NCBI RefSeq assembly: GCF_022899355.1
Contig: NZ_JALJCK010000003.1
Span: forward strand, 248,001-312,000
DNA: 64,000 nucleotides
Direction: 5' to 3'
From: Shinella yambaruensis
GTDB taxonomy: Bacteria; Pseudomonadota; Alphaproteobacteria; Rhizobiales; Rhizobiaceae
Shown here: positions 17,074-26,013 of the stretch, piece by piece
Numbering within the stretch: position 1 is the first letter of the stretch
Layout of the letters: the number at the start of each line of letters is the position of its first letter
The notes under the pieces: model-generated
Told to the model about the DNA's origin: nothing
The model's input: the letters and a program-made list of their open reading frames with translations, nothing else
Database searches by the model: none
Position numbers and translations under genes: made by a program

Positions 17074-19520
17074 GCGCGCAGTCTTTCATTGTTGGGGTCG
17101 AAGAGCGGGCCGTCGGGCTCAACGGTCGCCTTGAAGCGCTCGCCGTAGATTTCCACCTCGATCTCCGTGCCGGCCTGAGCGAGATCGGCCCGCAGCATGC
17201 CGAGCGCAATGGACCTGCCGGTGCGATAGCCCCAGTTGCCGGAGGTCGTCTCGCCGACCACCCTGCCGCCGTGCCAGAGCGTCGACATGTAGGGCGCATC
17301 GCAATCGCCGGCCTCGACGGTCAGCAGCACGAAGCGCTTGGTGACGCCCTGCTGCTTCTCCCGCTCCAGCGCCGCCTTGCCCTTGAAGGCGGGCTTGGTC
17401 CAGTCGACGAAGCGTTCAAGGCCGCCCTGCAGGATGGTGTAATCGGTCGAAAGATCGCCCTTCCAGGCGCGATAGCCCTTCTCGATGCGCAGGCTGTCGA
17501 GCGCCTCCATGCCGAAGGGTTTCAAGCCATGCTTCTGCCCCGCCGCCCAGACGGTATCGAAGATGACGGCCGTGTCGTCGACCTTGGTGTGGATTTCCCA
17601 GCCGAGTTCGCCGGCGAAGGAGACGCGCACCAGCTGGCACCAGCGGCCGGCGATCTCCACCGGCTGGTGGGTGAGCCAGGGCATGGTGAGGTCCGCCTTG
17701 CAGACATCGGCAAGGATGGCGCGGGAATTCGGGCCGGAGAGGATCTGGCAGGAAAAGTTTTCGGTGACGTCCTCCAGCGTGAAGACGGGATTTTCCGGCA
17801 GGTGCTTTTGCAGCCACTCGAAATCGTGCCACTGCGCCGTCGCGGCGGTGATGAGGAAGAAGAAATCCTCCGCCAGCATCATGACCGACATTTCCGTGAC
17901 GATGCGGCCCTTGTCGTCGGAAAAATAGGCAAGCCCGATGCGGCCAGGTTTCGACACGCGGCCGGTGATCAGCGAGGAGAGCCAGGCCGTCGCGCCCTCC
18001 CCCTTCACGCGGAAGCGCGAGAAGCCGGGAAGGTCGAGGATGCCGGCGGCCTCGGTGACGGCGCGGCACTCCGCCTCGATGCGCGGCCGCCACGGGCCCT
18101 CGCGGTTCCAGGTCTGGGTCGCGGCCTCCGACGTGTCGTCGCCGTCCTGCACATACCAGCTGGCGCGCTCCCAGCCGTTATAGGGCTTGAACTGCGCGCC
18201 GAGCGCCGCGATACGATCGTGGATCGGCGAAAGCTTTTGGTTCCGCCCGGCCGGCCAGGCGTGCTTTGGAAAATGCATGGCATATTCGTGGCCGTAGACC
18301 TCCATGCCCTTGGCCACGCAATAGTCCTTGTCGGCGGCGAAGCTCGTGTAGCGGCGCGGGTCGCAGGACCACATGTCCCATTCCGTCTCGCCCTCCGTCA
18401 CCCATTCGGCCAGCACCTTGCCGGCCCCACCGGCCTGGCAGATGCCGAAGGTGAAGACGCAGGCCTCATAGGCGTTCGGCACGCCGGGCATCGGGCCGAG
18501 CAATGGGTTGCCGTCCGGCGCATAGGGGATCGGGCCGTTGATCATGCGCGAGAGGCCCGCGGTGCCGAGGATCGGCACGCGCTCGACGGCGTCGTTGAGA
18601 TACCATTCCAGCCGGTCGAGATCGTCCGGGAAGAGCTGGAAGGAGAAATCGTCCGGCATCGGATCGTCGGGCGCCGTCCAGTGCGCCTTGCAGTTCCGCT
18701 CGTAGGGGCCGAGATTCATGCCCGTCTTCTCCTGGCGGAGATAATAGGACGAATCCACGTCGCGCAGCAGCGGCAGCTTGTGGCCGGCCTCCTTCGACCA
18801 GGCGGCGAGCTCCGGGATTTCCTCGAACAGCATGTATTGATGGCTCATCACCATCATCGGCACGTCGCGGCCGAACCATTTGCCGACTTCCCGCGCATAA
18901 TAGCCGGCGGCGTTGACGACCTTCTCGCAGCGGATCTCGCCCTGAGGCGTCGAGATCACCCATTCCTCGCCCTCGCGCCGCGCGCCGGTCGCCGGACAGA
19001 AGCGGAAGATCTTCGCGCCCATGTCGCGCGCGCCCTTGGCGAGCGCCTGCGTGAGCTGCGCCGGGTCGATGTCGCCGTCATAGGGATCGTAGAGCGCGCC
19101 GGTGAGGTCGTGCGTTTCGAGAAACGGGTATTTGCCGCGCATCTCGTCGGGCGAGAGGATGTCGAGGTCCATGCCCTGGTAGCGGCCCATGCCGACGACG
19201 CGCTTGAACTCCTGCAACCGCTCCTTCGAATGGCCGAGGCGGATCGAGCCGGTGACGTGGTAGTTCATCGGATAGTCGACCAGCGCGCCGAGCTCCCGGT
19301 AGAGCGCGGCGGAATAGCGCTGCATGTTCATGATCGACCAGGAGGAGGAGAAGGTCGGCACGTTGCCGGCGGCATGCCAGGTGGAGCCGGCGGTCAGCTC
19401 GTTCTTTTCCAGAAGCACGCAATCCGTCCACCCGGCCTTCGCCAGATGGTAGAGCGCCGACGCCCCGACGGCGCCTCCGCCGATGATGACGACACGGGCA
19501 TGGCTTGGCAGTGCGGACAT
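17070..19520 (-). CDS. FAD/tetrahydrofolate oxidoreductase, dimethylglycine/sarcosine dehydrogenase family (second paralogue)
   Basis: 816 aa with the same two-part architecture: an FAD domain (VVIIGGGAVGASALYHLAKAGW; AGSTWHAAGN with the flavin-linking His) and a GcvT-like folate domain (about 440-816, ending TTSGNWGYRTGRSIALGML). It differs clearly from its neighbour, for example NVPTFSSSWSIMNMQ after the His against LIGQLRASQNMTR, so the two probably act on different N-methyl substrates or in sequence. It is the promoter-proximal gene of the operon. The ATG at 19520 is 129 nt from the divergent LysR start, with a palindromic operator between them. Confidence 0.88.
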   Translation of the reverse strand: MSALPSHARVVIIGGGAVGASALYHLAKAGWTDCVLLEKNELTAGSTWHAAGNVPTFSSSWSIMNMQRYSAALYRELGALVDYPMNYHVTGSIRLGHSKERLQEFKRVVGMGRYQGMDLDILSPDEMRGKYPFLETHDLTGALYDPYDGDIDPAQLTQALAKGARDMGAKIFRFCPATGARREGEEWVISTPQGEIRCEKVVNAAGYYAREVGKWFGRDVPMMVMSHQYMLFEEIPELAAWSKEAGHKLPLLRDVDSSYYLRQEKTGMNLGPYERNCKAHWTAPDDPMPDDFSFQLFPDDLDRLEWYLNDAVERVPILGTAGLSRMINGPIPYAPDGNPLLGPMPGVPNAYEACVFTFGICQAGGAGKVLAEWVTEGETEWDMWSCDPRRYTSFAADKDYCVAKGMEVYGHEYAMHFPKHAWPAGRNQKLSPIHDRIAALGAQFKPYNGWERASWYVQDGDDTSEAATQTWNREGPWRPRIEAECRAVTEAAGILDLPGFSRFRVKGEGATAWLSSLITGRVSKPGRIGLAYFSDDKGRIVTEMSVMMLAEDFFFLITAATAQWHDFEWLQKHLPENPVFTLEDVTENFSCQILSGPNSRAILADVCKADLTMPWLTHQPVEIAGRWCQLVRVSFAGELGWEIHTKVDDTAVIFDTVWAAGQKHGLKPFGMEALDSLRIEKGYRAWKGDLSTDYTILQGGLERFVDWTKPAFKGKAALEREKQQGVTKRFVLLTVEAGDCDAPYMSTLWHGGRVVGETTSGNWGYRTGRSIALGMLRADLAQAGTEIEVEIYGERFKATVEPDGPLFDPNNERLRA

Positions 19521-19594
19521 TCTCGTTCCCCTTCTTTGCCCCGGATTTGTGGCAACCAAAGCGACGCGCAGCAAGCGGTTGGATTTTGCTTTAT

Positions 19595-19613
19595 TAATCG
19601 ACTTTCTCGATTA
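19595..19613. promoter_or_regulatory. Palindromic LysR-type operator
   Basis: TAATCGA-CTTTC-TCGATTA is a perfect 7-bp dyad with a 5-nt centre. It contains a T-N11-A core, the hallmark of LysR-regulator binding. It sits 36 nt before the LysR start and 75 nt before the divergent oxidoreductase operon, in the most AT-rich stretch of the area. Confidence 0.7.
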
Positions 19614-19649
19614 CACTTCCGCCGAACACTGGGAAAAATCGGCGCATTC

Positions 19650-20498
19650 ATGCAAATTGTCCTGATTGAGACATTCCTCGACCTGATGGAAACGCGCAAT
19701 TTCAACCGCACGGCGGAGCGGCTGAACATCACGCAGTCGACGGTCACGCACCGCATCAACGCGCTGGAAGCGATGTTCGCGCGAAAGCTCTTCGCGCGCA
19801 ACAAGGGCGGCACCCAGCCGACCGCGGCGGGCCTGCGCTTCCTCGATCACGCCAAGGCGCTGCAGCACCAGTGGCACGAGGCGGCGCGCGCGGTGGAAAC
19901 GGCCGGCGCCTACGAGCGCTCCATGCGCATCGGCCTGCAGCATGACCTTGCCGCCCACTTCGCCGGCGACTGGCTGGCGGCGGTGCGCAGGGAGCTGCCG
20001 GCCACCTCGATCTATGTGGAGGTCGACTATTCCAACCAGATGAACCGCGACCTCGGCGCGGGCGATCTCGACCTTGCGATCCTCTTCACCCCGCACTACC
20101 TGCCGGACCTTGCCTATGAGCGCATCGGCGAGGTGCACTACGAGATGGTGAGCAACAGGGTGGCGCGGATCGAGGACGTCCGGCCGGAGGACTATATCCA
20201 GGCCGTCTATTCCCCCGCCTTCGACCGGCTGCACCGCGAGGCGCATCCGACCCTCTCGACCGCGCCGATCGCCAGCGGCGAGACGACGGCGATCCTCGCC
20301 CTGCTGCAGAAGCTCGGCGGCTCCGCCTTCGTGATGACGCCCGATGCGAAGCGGCTGCTGCGCTCCGGCGCGGCAAGCCGCGTTACCGGCGCCGAGCCGA
20401 TCGCGCAGGCCGTCTATGCCGCCACCAATGTGCGCACGCGCCATGCCCACCAGCACCGGCGCATCGTCGCCATCATGCAGGCCTTGCTCGCCGCGTGA
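19650..20498 (+). CDS. LysR-family transcriptional regulator
   Basis: 282 aa. The N-terminal winged HTH (about residues 1-60: FLDLMETRNFNRTAERLNIT, QSTVTHRINALEAMF) is followed by a LysR substrate-binding domain (about 87-280). Divergent placement next to the two-oxidoreductase/PEPM/MttB operon, with a T-N11-A palindrome between, makes it the probable activator and sensor of that pathway. The ATG at 19650 is chosen because the HTH begins at once; the open frame extends far upstream but is antisense to the oxidoreductase gene. Confidence 0.9.
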   Translation: MQIVLIETFLDLMETRNFNRTAERLNITQSTVTHRINALEAMFARKLFARNKGGTQPTAAGLRFLDHAKALQHQWHEAARAVETAGAYERSMRIGLQHDLAAHFAGDWLAAVRRELPATSIYVEVDYSNQMNRDLGAGDLDLAILFTPHYLPDLAYERIGEVHYEMVSNRVARIEDVRPEDYIQAVYSPAFDRLHREAHPTLSTAPIASGETTAILALLQKLGGSAFVMTPDAKRLLRSGAASRVTGAEPIAQAVYAATNVRTRHAHQHRRIVAIMQALLAA

Positions 20499-20568
20499 CA
20501 TGCGGCCATTGAAACGGCCCGCCGCTGCGCCTATGAACGGTCCGCCGACATTTGACGAAGGAGTTTCC

Positions 20569-20823
20569 ATGGCCGCCCGTGACCGCTATTCGCGCAAGCT
20601 CGAATGCGCCATGTGCGGCAATTCCGGTTATGCCGAGGTCTCGGAAGACGACATGCCGAGCCGCAAGCACCCGGATTTCACCATCGATTCGCTGCCGCGC
20701 GGCTTCCTCACGGAGCGCGCCTCGAAATATCCGGACAAGCACATGCTGCGCTGCCGCTGCGGCCATGTCTTCAAGTTCCAGCAGAAGACCGTCTACGCCG
20801 AGGGCGGCGAGCCGCGGCGGTAG
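20569..20823 (+). CDS. Small zinc-ribbon-like protein
   Basis: 84 aa. Two CxxC/CxC-type pairs are visible: ECAMCGN near residues 11-17 and LRCRCGH near 60-66. A segment rich in charged and aromatic residues separates them, suggesting a zinc-ribbon or rubredoxin-like knuckle. AAGGAG lies five bases before the ATG. It follows the LysR gene by 70 nt on the same strand but seems unrelated in function. No specific family is recognised. Confidence 0.7.
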   Translation: MAARDRYSRKLECAMCGNSGYAEVSEDDMPSRKHPDFTIDSLPRGFLTERASKYPDKHMLRCRCGHVFKFQQKTVYAEGGEPRR

Positions 20824-20839
20824 TTTTGCGGCATCCCGG

Positions 20840-21110
20840 CCCTCCTCTGCCCTGCCGGGCATCTCCCCGGCAAGCGGCAGGCGAATTGCATAGGCAGAAC
20901 GCTGCTGCTTTCCCCTTCTCCCCCGCGGGGAGAAGGTGGCCCGAAGGGCTGGATGAGGGGGCTTGCACACCGTCCGACATCTGCGCCACCCCCTCATCCC
21001 GCTGCCGCGACCTTCTCCCCGCGGGGGAGAAGGGGAAAGACGCGTCGCCTCATTCCATATGCAATTCGCCTGCCCTCAACGGGGAGATGCCCGGCAGGGC
21101 AGAGGGGGGT
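20840..21110. repeat. Nested composite palindrome (families A and B), second copy
   Basis: Same nested order as at 5719: outer CTGCCCTGCCGGGCATCTCC / GGGGAGATGCCCGGCAGGGC arms, then GGCGAATTGCATA / TATGCAATTCGCC, then CTTCTCCCCCGCGGGGAG / CTCCCCGCGGGGGAGAAG, with CGGATGAGGGGG-type arms inside. The repeat fills the 327-nt gap between convergent genes; no coding sequence is visible. Confidence 0.8.
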
Positions 21111-21150
21111 AAGCCGCACAAGGCATGGCAGAGAACCGATGCGGCCGCCC

Positions 21151-21927
21151 CTACCCGCGCCCGACGAAGGGCATGGTCGTCGCCATGACCGTCATGTTCA
21201 GCACATTGGCATCGAGCGGCAGGCTGGCCATGTAGACCACCGCGTCGGCGACGTGCTTGACCGACATGGTCGGCTCGGCGACCACATCGCCGTTCGGCTG
21301 GAGCACACCGGTGCTCATGCGCTTCGTCATGTCCGTCGCCGCATTGCCGATATCGATCTGGCCGCAGGCGATGTCGTATTTGCGCCCGTCGAGGGCGGTC
21401 GATTTTGTGAGGCCGGTGATGGCGTGCTTCGTCGCCGTATAGGGCGCGGAGTTCGGCCGCGGCGCGGTCGCGGAGATCGAGCCGTTGTTGATGATGCGCC
21501 CGCCGCGCGGGCTCTGGTCCTTCATCAGCCTGAAGGCCTGCTGGGTGCAGAGGAAGGCACCCGTCAGGTTCGCGGCGAGGATATTGCTCCACTCCTCGAA
21601 GGGAATGTCCTCCAGCAGCGCCGGGGAGACGTTGGAGCCGGCATTGTTGACCAGCACATCGAGCCGGCCGAAAGCACGCCTGATCTCGGCAAAGACCGCG
21701 GCGACCTCGCCCGGATCGCCGACATTGCAGGCAATCGCGCGGACCGGATTGCCCGTTTCACCGGTGATGGCGGCGGCGGCCTCCTCCAGCACCGCGGCCC
21801 GGCGGCCGGTGACGACGACCGCATACCCCTCGGCGCTGAGGCCCCGGGCGATGGCAAGGCCGATGCCCGTGCCGCCGCCCGTCACCAGCGCGATCTTGCC
21901 CATGCCGGTCCGGCCCCATTCGGTCAT
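21151..21927 (-). CDS. Short-chain dehydrogenase/reductase
   Basis: 258 aa classical SDR. The nucleotide motif is [12 protein letters not shown] (residues about 16-27), NNAG lies near 91-94, the catalytic Ser is in NGSISATA, and YTATKHA (YxxxK) lies near 163-169. The TGR after the second strand (VVVTGRR) suggests NADP preference. It oxidises or reduces an alcohol/ketone pair that sequence alone does not identify. The ATG at 21927 follows GGAGGAGGAC. It lies downstream of an OFA transporter on the same strand, but a strong terminator stands between them, so it is probably transcribed separately. Confidence 0.88.
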   Translation of the reverse strand: MTEWGRTGMGKIALVTGGGTGIGLAIARGLSAEGYAVVVTGRRAAVLEEAAAAITGETGNPVRAIACNVGDPGEVAAVFAEIRRAFGRLDVLVNNAGSNVSPALLEDIPFEEWSNILAANLTGAFLCTQQAFRLMKDQSPRGGRIINNGSISATAPRPNSAPYTATKHAITGLTKSTALDGRKYDIACGQIDIGNAATDMTKRMSTGVLQPNGDVVAEPTMSVKHVADAVVYMASLPLDANVLNMTVMATTMPFVGRG

Positions 21928-21993
21928 GTCGTCCTCCTCCTTTGACGCGTCCTTCCGGTTTGCTCGAAAAGCGCATCCGCTGCAAGCGGTCAT

Positions 21994-22021
21994 AAAAAAG
22001 TCCCCGGCACCGGCCGGGGAC
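21994..22021 (-). terminator. Rho-independent terminator of the OFA transporter transcript
   Basis: On the minus strand, GTCCCCGGC-CGGT-GCCGGGGAC (perfect 9-bp stem) is followed by TTTTTT. It lies about 90 nt past the transporter stop. Confidence 0.88.
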
Positions 22022-22051
22022 CTGGCTTTCCGACAAGCATCGCCCTCCACC

Positions 22052-22093
22052 ATCGTCATCCTCGGGTTCAAGCCGAGGATGACGGAGGAGAGG
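22052..22093. repeat. Dispersed palindromic repeat (family C)
   Basis: CGTCATCCTCGGGTTCAAGC pairs with the following GCCGAGGATGACGGAGGAG. A related, longer copy is at 63480. It lies in the 3' region of the OFA transporter. Confidence 0.75.
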
Positions 22094-22110
22094 GCGTCTG
22101 CGGGAGGATC

Positions 22111-23763
22111 TCAGAACAGCGCGGCGGTGCTCTTCAGCGTCACCCAGATGCCCCAGAGGAGCGGAAGGCCAACGACCGCCCAGGCGAGCACCGCCTTGGC
22201 GTCGAGCCCGCCCTTGCCGATGCCGAAGGAACCGGTCGGGCCGGCATTGGCAGCCGCGGTCTTCGCCTGCAGGGAGGCGACCTCCTCGTCCGACATGAAC
22301 CATTTGTCGGCAAGCGGCCGCACCAGCATGTTGGCGACGAGGCCGAGCGCCAGCATGCCGGCGAGGATGTACATGGTGCCGGTATAGAGCGCCGGCCCCG
22401 GCGCCACGCCGGCGGCGATCTGCGCCTCGCGGATATAGTTGACCACGACCGGACCGACGATGCCGGCGGTCGCCCAGGCGGTCAGCAGGCGGCCGTGGAT
22501 CGCACCGACGAACTGCGTGCCGAAGATATCGGCGAGATAGGCCGGAACGGTGGCGAAGCCCCCGCCGTACATCGACAGGATGATGCCGAAGGCGAGCACG
22601 AAGAGCGCCTTGCTGCCCATGTCGGCCAGCGTCGGCGCCAGCGCGTAGAGCACGATGCCGAGGATGAAGAAGGTATAATAGGTGTTCTTGCGGCCGATCT
22701 TGTCGGAGAGCGAGGCCCAGACGAAGCGCCCGCCGATGTTGAACAGCGAGAGCAGGCCGGTGAAGCCCGCGGCGATCGCCGCGATGGCGGCCTTCTGGTC
22801 GGTATCGAGCTGGCCGAAACTCAGCTCGGGCTGGCCGATGAGGCGGCCGCCGAAGATTTCCTGCAGCATCGGCGAGGCCATGCCGATGACGCCGATGCCG
22901 GCCGAGACGTTGAGGCAGAGCACCAGCCAGATCAGCCAGAACTGCGTCGTCTTGTGCGCGTCGCGCAGGTGCACGTGCCTGGTGGTGATCATCGTCGACT
23001 TGGAGGCCGGCGGCGTCCAGCCTTCCGGCCGCCAGCCGGCCGGCGGAATGCGGTAGCCGAAGGCGCCGCCCATCATGAAGCAGAAATAGATGGCGGCCAT
23101 GACGAGGAAGGTCTGCCAGACGCCGGCCGTCGTGTCGGTCTTGAAGGCGTTCATCAGGAGGTTGGCGAGCGGGGCGCCGATCATCGCGCCGCCGCCGAAC
23201 CCCATGATCGCCATGCCGGTCGCCATGCCGCGCCGGTCCGGGAACCATTTGATCAGCGTGGAGACCGGGGAGATGTAGCCGAGGCCGAGGCCGATGCCGC
23301 CGATGACGCCCGCGCCGAGCCACATCAGCCACAATTGATGGGTCATGACGCCGATCGCCGCGACGACGATGCCGCCGCACCAGCAGCAGGCCGAGACGAA
23401 GCCCGCCTTGCGCGGGCCGACGCGCTCCAGCCAGCCGCCCCAGATGGCCGCCGAGCAGCCGAGCAGCACGAAGAACAGCGTATAGATCCAGCCGAGATCG
23501 GCGACGCGCCAGTTGCAGCTCGTGGTGAAGAGCGCGGAGACGAGGTTAAGGTCGGCGCAGGCCGCGTCGGCGGCGCCCGGAATCGCCTTGGACAGCGGCA
23601 GCCAGAACACGCTGAAGCCGTAGGCCATGCCGATGCAAAGATGGATGGCAAGCGCGGCCGGCGGAACGAGCCAGCGGTTGAAGCCGGGTTTGGCGATGAT
23701 GCGCTCCCGGTCGAGGATGCTGCCGGAATAGTCGCCGGCATAGGTCTCGGTCGATGCAGTCAT
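22111..23763 (-). CDS. OFA-family MFS transporter (oxalate/formate antiporter-like)
   Basis: 550 aa inner-membrane carrier with about 12 transmembrane segments. The start (WLVPPAALAIHLCIGMAYGFSVF) and the GLGLGYISPVSTLIKWFPDRRGMATGMAI region are characteristic of OFA proteins. An insert of about 60 residues follows TM6, and a soluble C-terminal tail region precedes a last hydrophobic segment. Known members carry oxalate/formate or pyruvate (E. coli YhjX); the substrate here is probably a small carboxylate. The ATG follows GGAGGAG. Upstream are a sigma-54 promoter, tandem palindromes and an NtrC-type two-component system on the same strand, so expression is probably ligand-induced. Confidence 0.87.
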   Translation of the reverse strand: MTASTETYAGDYSGSILDRERIIAKPGFNRWLVPPAALAIHLCIGMAYGFSVFWLPLSKAIPGAADAACADLNLVSALFTTSCNWRVADLGWIYTLFFVLLGCSAAIWGGWLERVGPRKAGFVSACCWCGGIVVAAIGVMTHQLWLMWLGAGVIGGIGLGLGYISPVSTLIKWFPDRRGMATGMAIMGFGGGAMIGAPLANLLMNAFKTDTTAGVWQTFLVMAAIYFCFMMGGAFGYRIPPAGWRPEGWTPPASKSTMITTRHVHLRDAHKTTQFWLIWLVLCLNVSAGIGVIGMASPMLQEIFGGRLIGQPELSFGQLDTDQKAAIAAIAAGFTGLLSLFNIGGRFVWASLSDKIGRKNTYYTFFILGIVLYALAPTLADMGSKALFVLAFGIILSMYGGGFATVPAYLADIFGTQFVGAIHGRLLTAWATAGIVGPVVVNYIREAQIAAGVAPGPALYTGTMYILAGMLALGLVANMLVRPLADKWFMSDEEVASLQAKTAAANAGPTGSFGIGKGGLDAKAVLAWAVVGLPLLWGIWVTLKSTAALF

Positions 23764-23897
23764 TGGGTCTCCTCCGCGACGCACCCCTCGGTGCGAAGAT
23801 TTTCGTGATGGGGAGCCGGCGAAAACCGCCCTTCAACGCCCGGATGCCTGCATCCCTCTCGCAGGCGGCCGGAGGCCGAACCTCCCGCGCGGACCGA

Positions 23898-23914
23898 AGC
23901 AAGGCCCATGCCAG
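23898..23914 (-). promoter_or_regulatory. Sigma-54 (-24/-12) promoter of the OFA transporter
   Basis: On the minus strand the sequence is CTGGCATG-GGCC-TTGCT, against the RpoN consensus TGGCACG-N4-TTGCW; only one core base differs. GG and GC are exactly ten bases apart. Transcription would start near 23886, about 120 nt before the transporter ATG. Confidence 0.8.
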
Positions 23915-23964
23915 AATGGATGCCCTTTGGAATCAGGCGGTTGGAAGAAAAAACGGAAGGAAAA

Positions 23965-23999
23965 CGGACACTTTGTCCGAAGGGCGGACAAAGTGTCCG
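23965..23999. promoter_or_regulatory. Tandem palindromes: candidate enhancer of the sigma-54 promoter, or terminator of the kinase gene
   Basis: Two 15-nt sites, CGGACACTTTGTCCG and CGGACAAAGTGTCCG, lie 5 nt apart. Each is itself a dyad CGGACA-N3-TGTCCG, and together they form a perfect 15-bp inverted repeat. They end one base after the kinase stop and about 50-85 nt upstream of the -24 element, right for an NtrC-type activator. On the minus strand TTTTCC follows the hairpin, so it could also terminate the regulator-kinase message. Confidence 0.6.
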
Positions 24000-24000
24000 G

Positions 24001-26013
24001 TCAGGCCGCCTCGGGCAGCCAGATGGTGAAGGTCGCCCCCTCGCCCGGCCGGCTCGCCACCGAGATGGCGCCGCCCTGCCGCGTCACCAGCGTCTGGCTG
24101 ATGGAAAGGCCGAGGCCCGTGCCCTCCTGCCGCTTCGTCGTGAAGAACGGGTCGAAGACCTTTGCAACGAGATCCGGCTCCATGCCGATCCCGGTATCGC
24201 TGACGACGATCTCGACGCCCGGGCGCCCGCCGCGGTCGCTGTCGCGGGTGACGATGGTGAGCGCGCCGCCATCCGGCATGGCGTGGATGGCGTTGACGAC
24301 GAGGTTGACGACGACCTGCTGCAGCTCGGTGCGGTTCATCAGCACCAGCCGTTCGGCCGTGTCCTCCAGCCGCACCTCGATCGCCGCCTTGGCGAGCAGG
24401 TGCTGGACGAGCGGCAAGCAATCGGCCACGGCCGTGCCGGGCGCATGGCGATCGACGAAACCGGCGAATTCCTCGGGCTTGGCGAATTGCAGGAGCTTCG
24501 TGACGATCTGGCTGATGCGCTGGATCTGATCGTCGAGCAGCTGGAACTCGACCTTGGCCAGCGCCGCCCGGTCGCCGACGACGGAGCGGATGACCTCCAG
24601 ATTGCCCTGCATGACGGCGATCGGGTTGTTGATCTCATGGGCGACCCCGGCGGTGATCTCGCCGATGGCGGCCAGCTTTTCCGACAGGATGAGCTGCTTG
24701 GTCGTCGCCTCCAGCCGGCGGTTGGCGAGCTGCAGCTCGCGGGTGCGCTCGTCCACGCGCGCATTCAGCTCCTCGTTCCAGCGGCGCAGCTCCAGGTCGT
24801 TCTGCTCGAGCTGGTTCAGGAGGTCGTCGAGATGCACGGCGACGCGGCCGATCTCGTCCTGGCTGTCGACCGGGCCGGTGCGCGCGCCGAGATCGCCGCT
24901 CTCCACCCGCGCGATGGTGGCGTCCACCCGCTCCAGCGGCTCGAAGATGCCGCGCGCCCAGCGCAGGAAGATCGGCACGCTGGCCGCCGTGATGGCGAGG
25001 AAGGCGGCGACGATGGTGAGCACCGTCTGGTACTTCGCCGCCGTGAACGGCGCCTCGAGGAAGCCGACATAGAGCATGCCGACGCGCTCGCCGCGGCTGT
25101 CGGTGATCGGCTCGTAGGCGGAAATGTACCAGTCGTTGACGACGAAGGCGCTGTCGAGCCAGGTGCGCCCCTCGCCCAGCACGGCCGAGCGCACGGCGGC
25201 GGAGACGCGCGTGCCGAGCGCGCGGCGCCCTTCGAACAGCCGCACATTCGTGCTGATGCGCACGTCGTCGAGGAACAGCGTCGCCGTGCCCTGGCTGCCC
25301 TCCGGCAGGCTCGCCTCGCGATAGACGAGGTCGTTGATCGTGTCGATGAAGACGAGGTTCTGGTTGAGCAGAATGCCGCCGACGAGCACCGCCTTGCGCC
25401 CGTCGCCGAGCGTCACGGGGCTGGCGCTCTGCACGACCATGCCGCGCGTCTCCTCTGTGCGCTCGGTCGGCACCGCATTCGGGGTCGAGACGAGCGGCAG
25501 CCGCGCGCGGGCGGCAAGGTCGGGCGAGAGCCGTTCGAGATCGGCGTTCTCGAAGATATCCACCCCCGTCGCCGGCTTGCCGGCCAGCGCATCGCGGATG
25601 ACCGGCCAGTCGGTGCGCAGCGTTTCCGCCGTGGTCGCGGTCACGGAGACGACGAGTCGGCCGTCGGGCGCGACGACATAGAGGAAATCGAGTTCCAGCC
25701 GCGCCCGCGCCTCGTCGAGCAGGGCTTTCAGCGCGCCGGTGTCGCCGGCGCTGTCGCGGAAGCGCACGGAGCCGCCGAGCGCGGTGACGTGCTCGCCGGT
25801 ATTGTCGAGGATATGGGCGAGATACTGGTGCGCGATGGTGAGGTCGCCGTTGACCTTGGAGATCAGCGTCGCGTCGAACTTCTCGTTCCAGCGGTAGACG
25901 GTGATGCCGAGCAGGAGCGGCAGGATCACCAGCATCGGCAGGAGCGCGATGGCCAGCAGCCGGTAGCGCACCGAGCGCGCCGGCCGGATGACGCCCTGCC
26001 TGCCGTCAGCCAT
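24001..26013 (-). CDS. Sensor histidine kinase with periplasmic Cache-like domain
   Basis: 670 aa membrane kinase. TM1 lies near 19-41 and TM2 near 330-352. Between them is a periplasmic region of about 290 aa with a Cache-type layout (LDFLYVVAPDGRLVVSV; later VGMLYVGFLEAPF). A HAMP domain covers about 352-405, a coiled coil about 405-445, the phospho-acceptor H459 lies in AGVAHEINNPIAVMQ, and the HATPase has N (NLVVNAIHAM), DTGIGM and GTGLGLSIS boxes. It overlaps the upstream response-regulator gene by 8 bases, so the two are partners. Likely role: sensing an external carboxylate and controlling the OFA transporter that follows (inference from context and the sigma-54 promoter). Confidence 0.88.
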   Translation of the reverse strand: MADGRQGVIRPARSVRYRLLAIALLPMLVILPLLLGITVYRWNEKFDATLISKVNGDLTIAHQYLAHILDNTGEHVTALGGSVRFRDSAGDTGALKALLDEARARLELDFLYVVAPDGRLVVSVTATTAETLRTDWPVIRDALAGKPATGVDIFENADLERLSPDLAARARLPLVSTPNAVPTERTEETRGMVVQSASPVTLGDGRKAVLVGGILLNQNLVFIDTINDLVYREASLPEGSQGTATLFLDDVRISTNVRLFEGRRALGTRVSAAVRSAVLGEGRTWLDSAFVVNDWYISAYEPITDSRGERVGMLYVGFLEAPFTAAKYQTVLTIVAAFLAITAASVPIFLRWARGIFEPLERVDATIARVESGDLGARTGPVDSQDEIGRVAVHLDDLLNQLEQNDLELRRWNEELNARVDERTRELQLANRRLEATTKQLILSEKLAAIGEITAGVAHEINNPIAVMQGNLEVIRSVVGDRAALAKVEFQLLDDQIQRISQIVTKLLQFAKPEEFAGFVDRHAPGTAVADCLPLVQHLLAKAAIEVRLEDTAERLVLMNRTELQQVVVNLVVNAIHAMPDGGALTIVTRDSDRGGRPGVEIVVSDTGIGMEPDLVAKVFDPFFTTKRQEGTGLGLSISQTLVTRQGGAISVASRPGEGATFTIWLPEAA

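Noticed and set aside
17046-19649. Upstream extension of the LysR frame to 1150 codons
   Set aside because: It is antisense to the oxidoreductase gene, and the LysR HTH begins exactly at the ATG at 19650.
23965-23999. Reading the 15-bp inverted repeat only as a terminator of the kinase gene
   Set aside because: TTTTCC follows on the minus strand, so termination is possible. Each arm being itself a palindrome and the spacing to a sigma-54 promoter favour binding sites, so both readings are kept.
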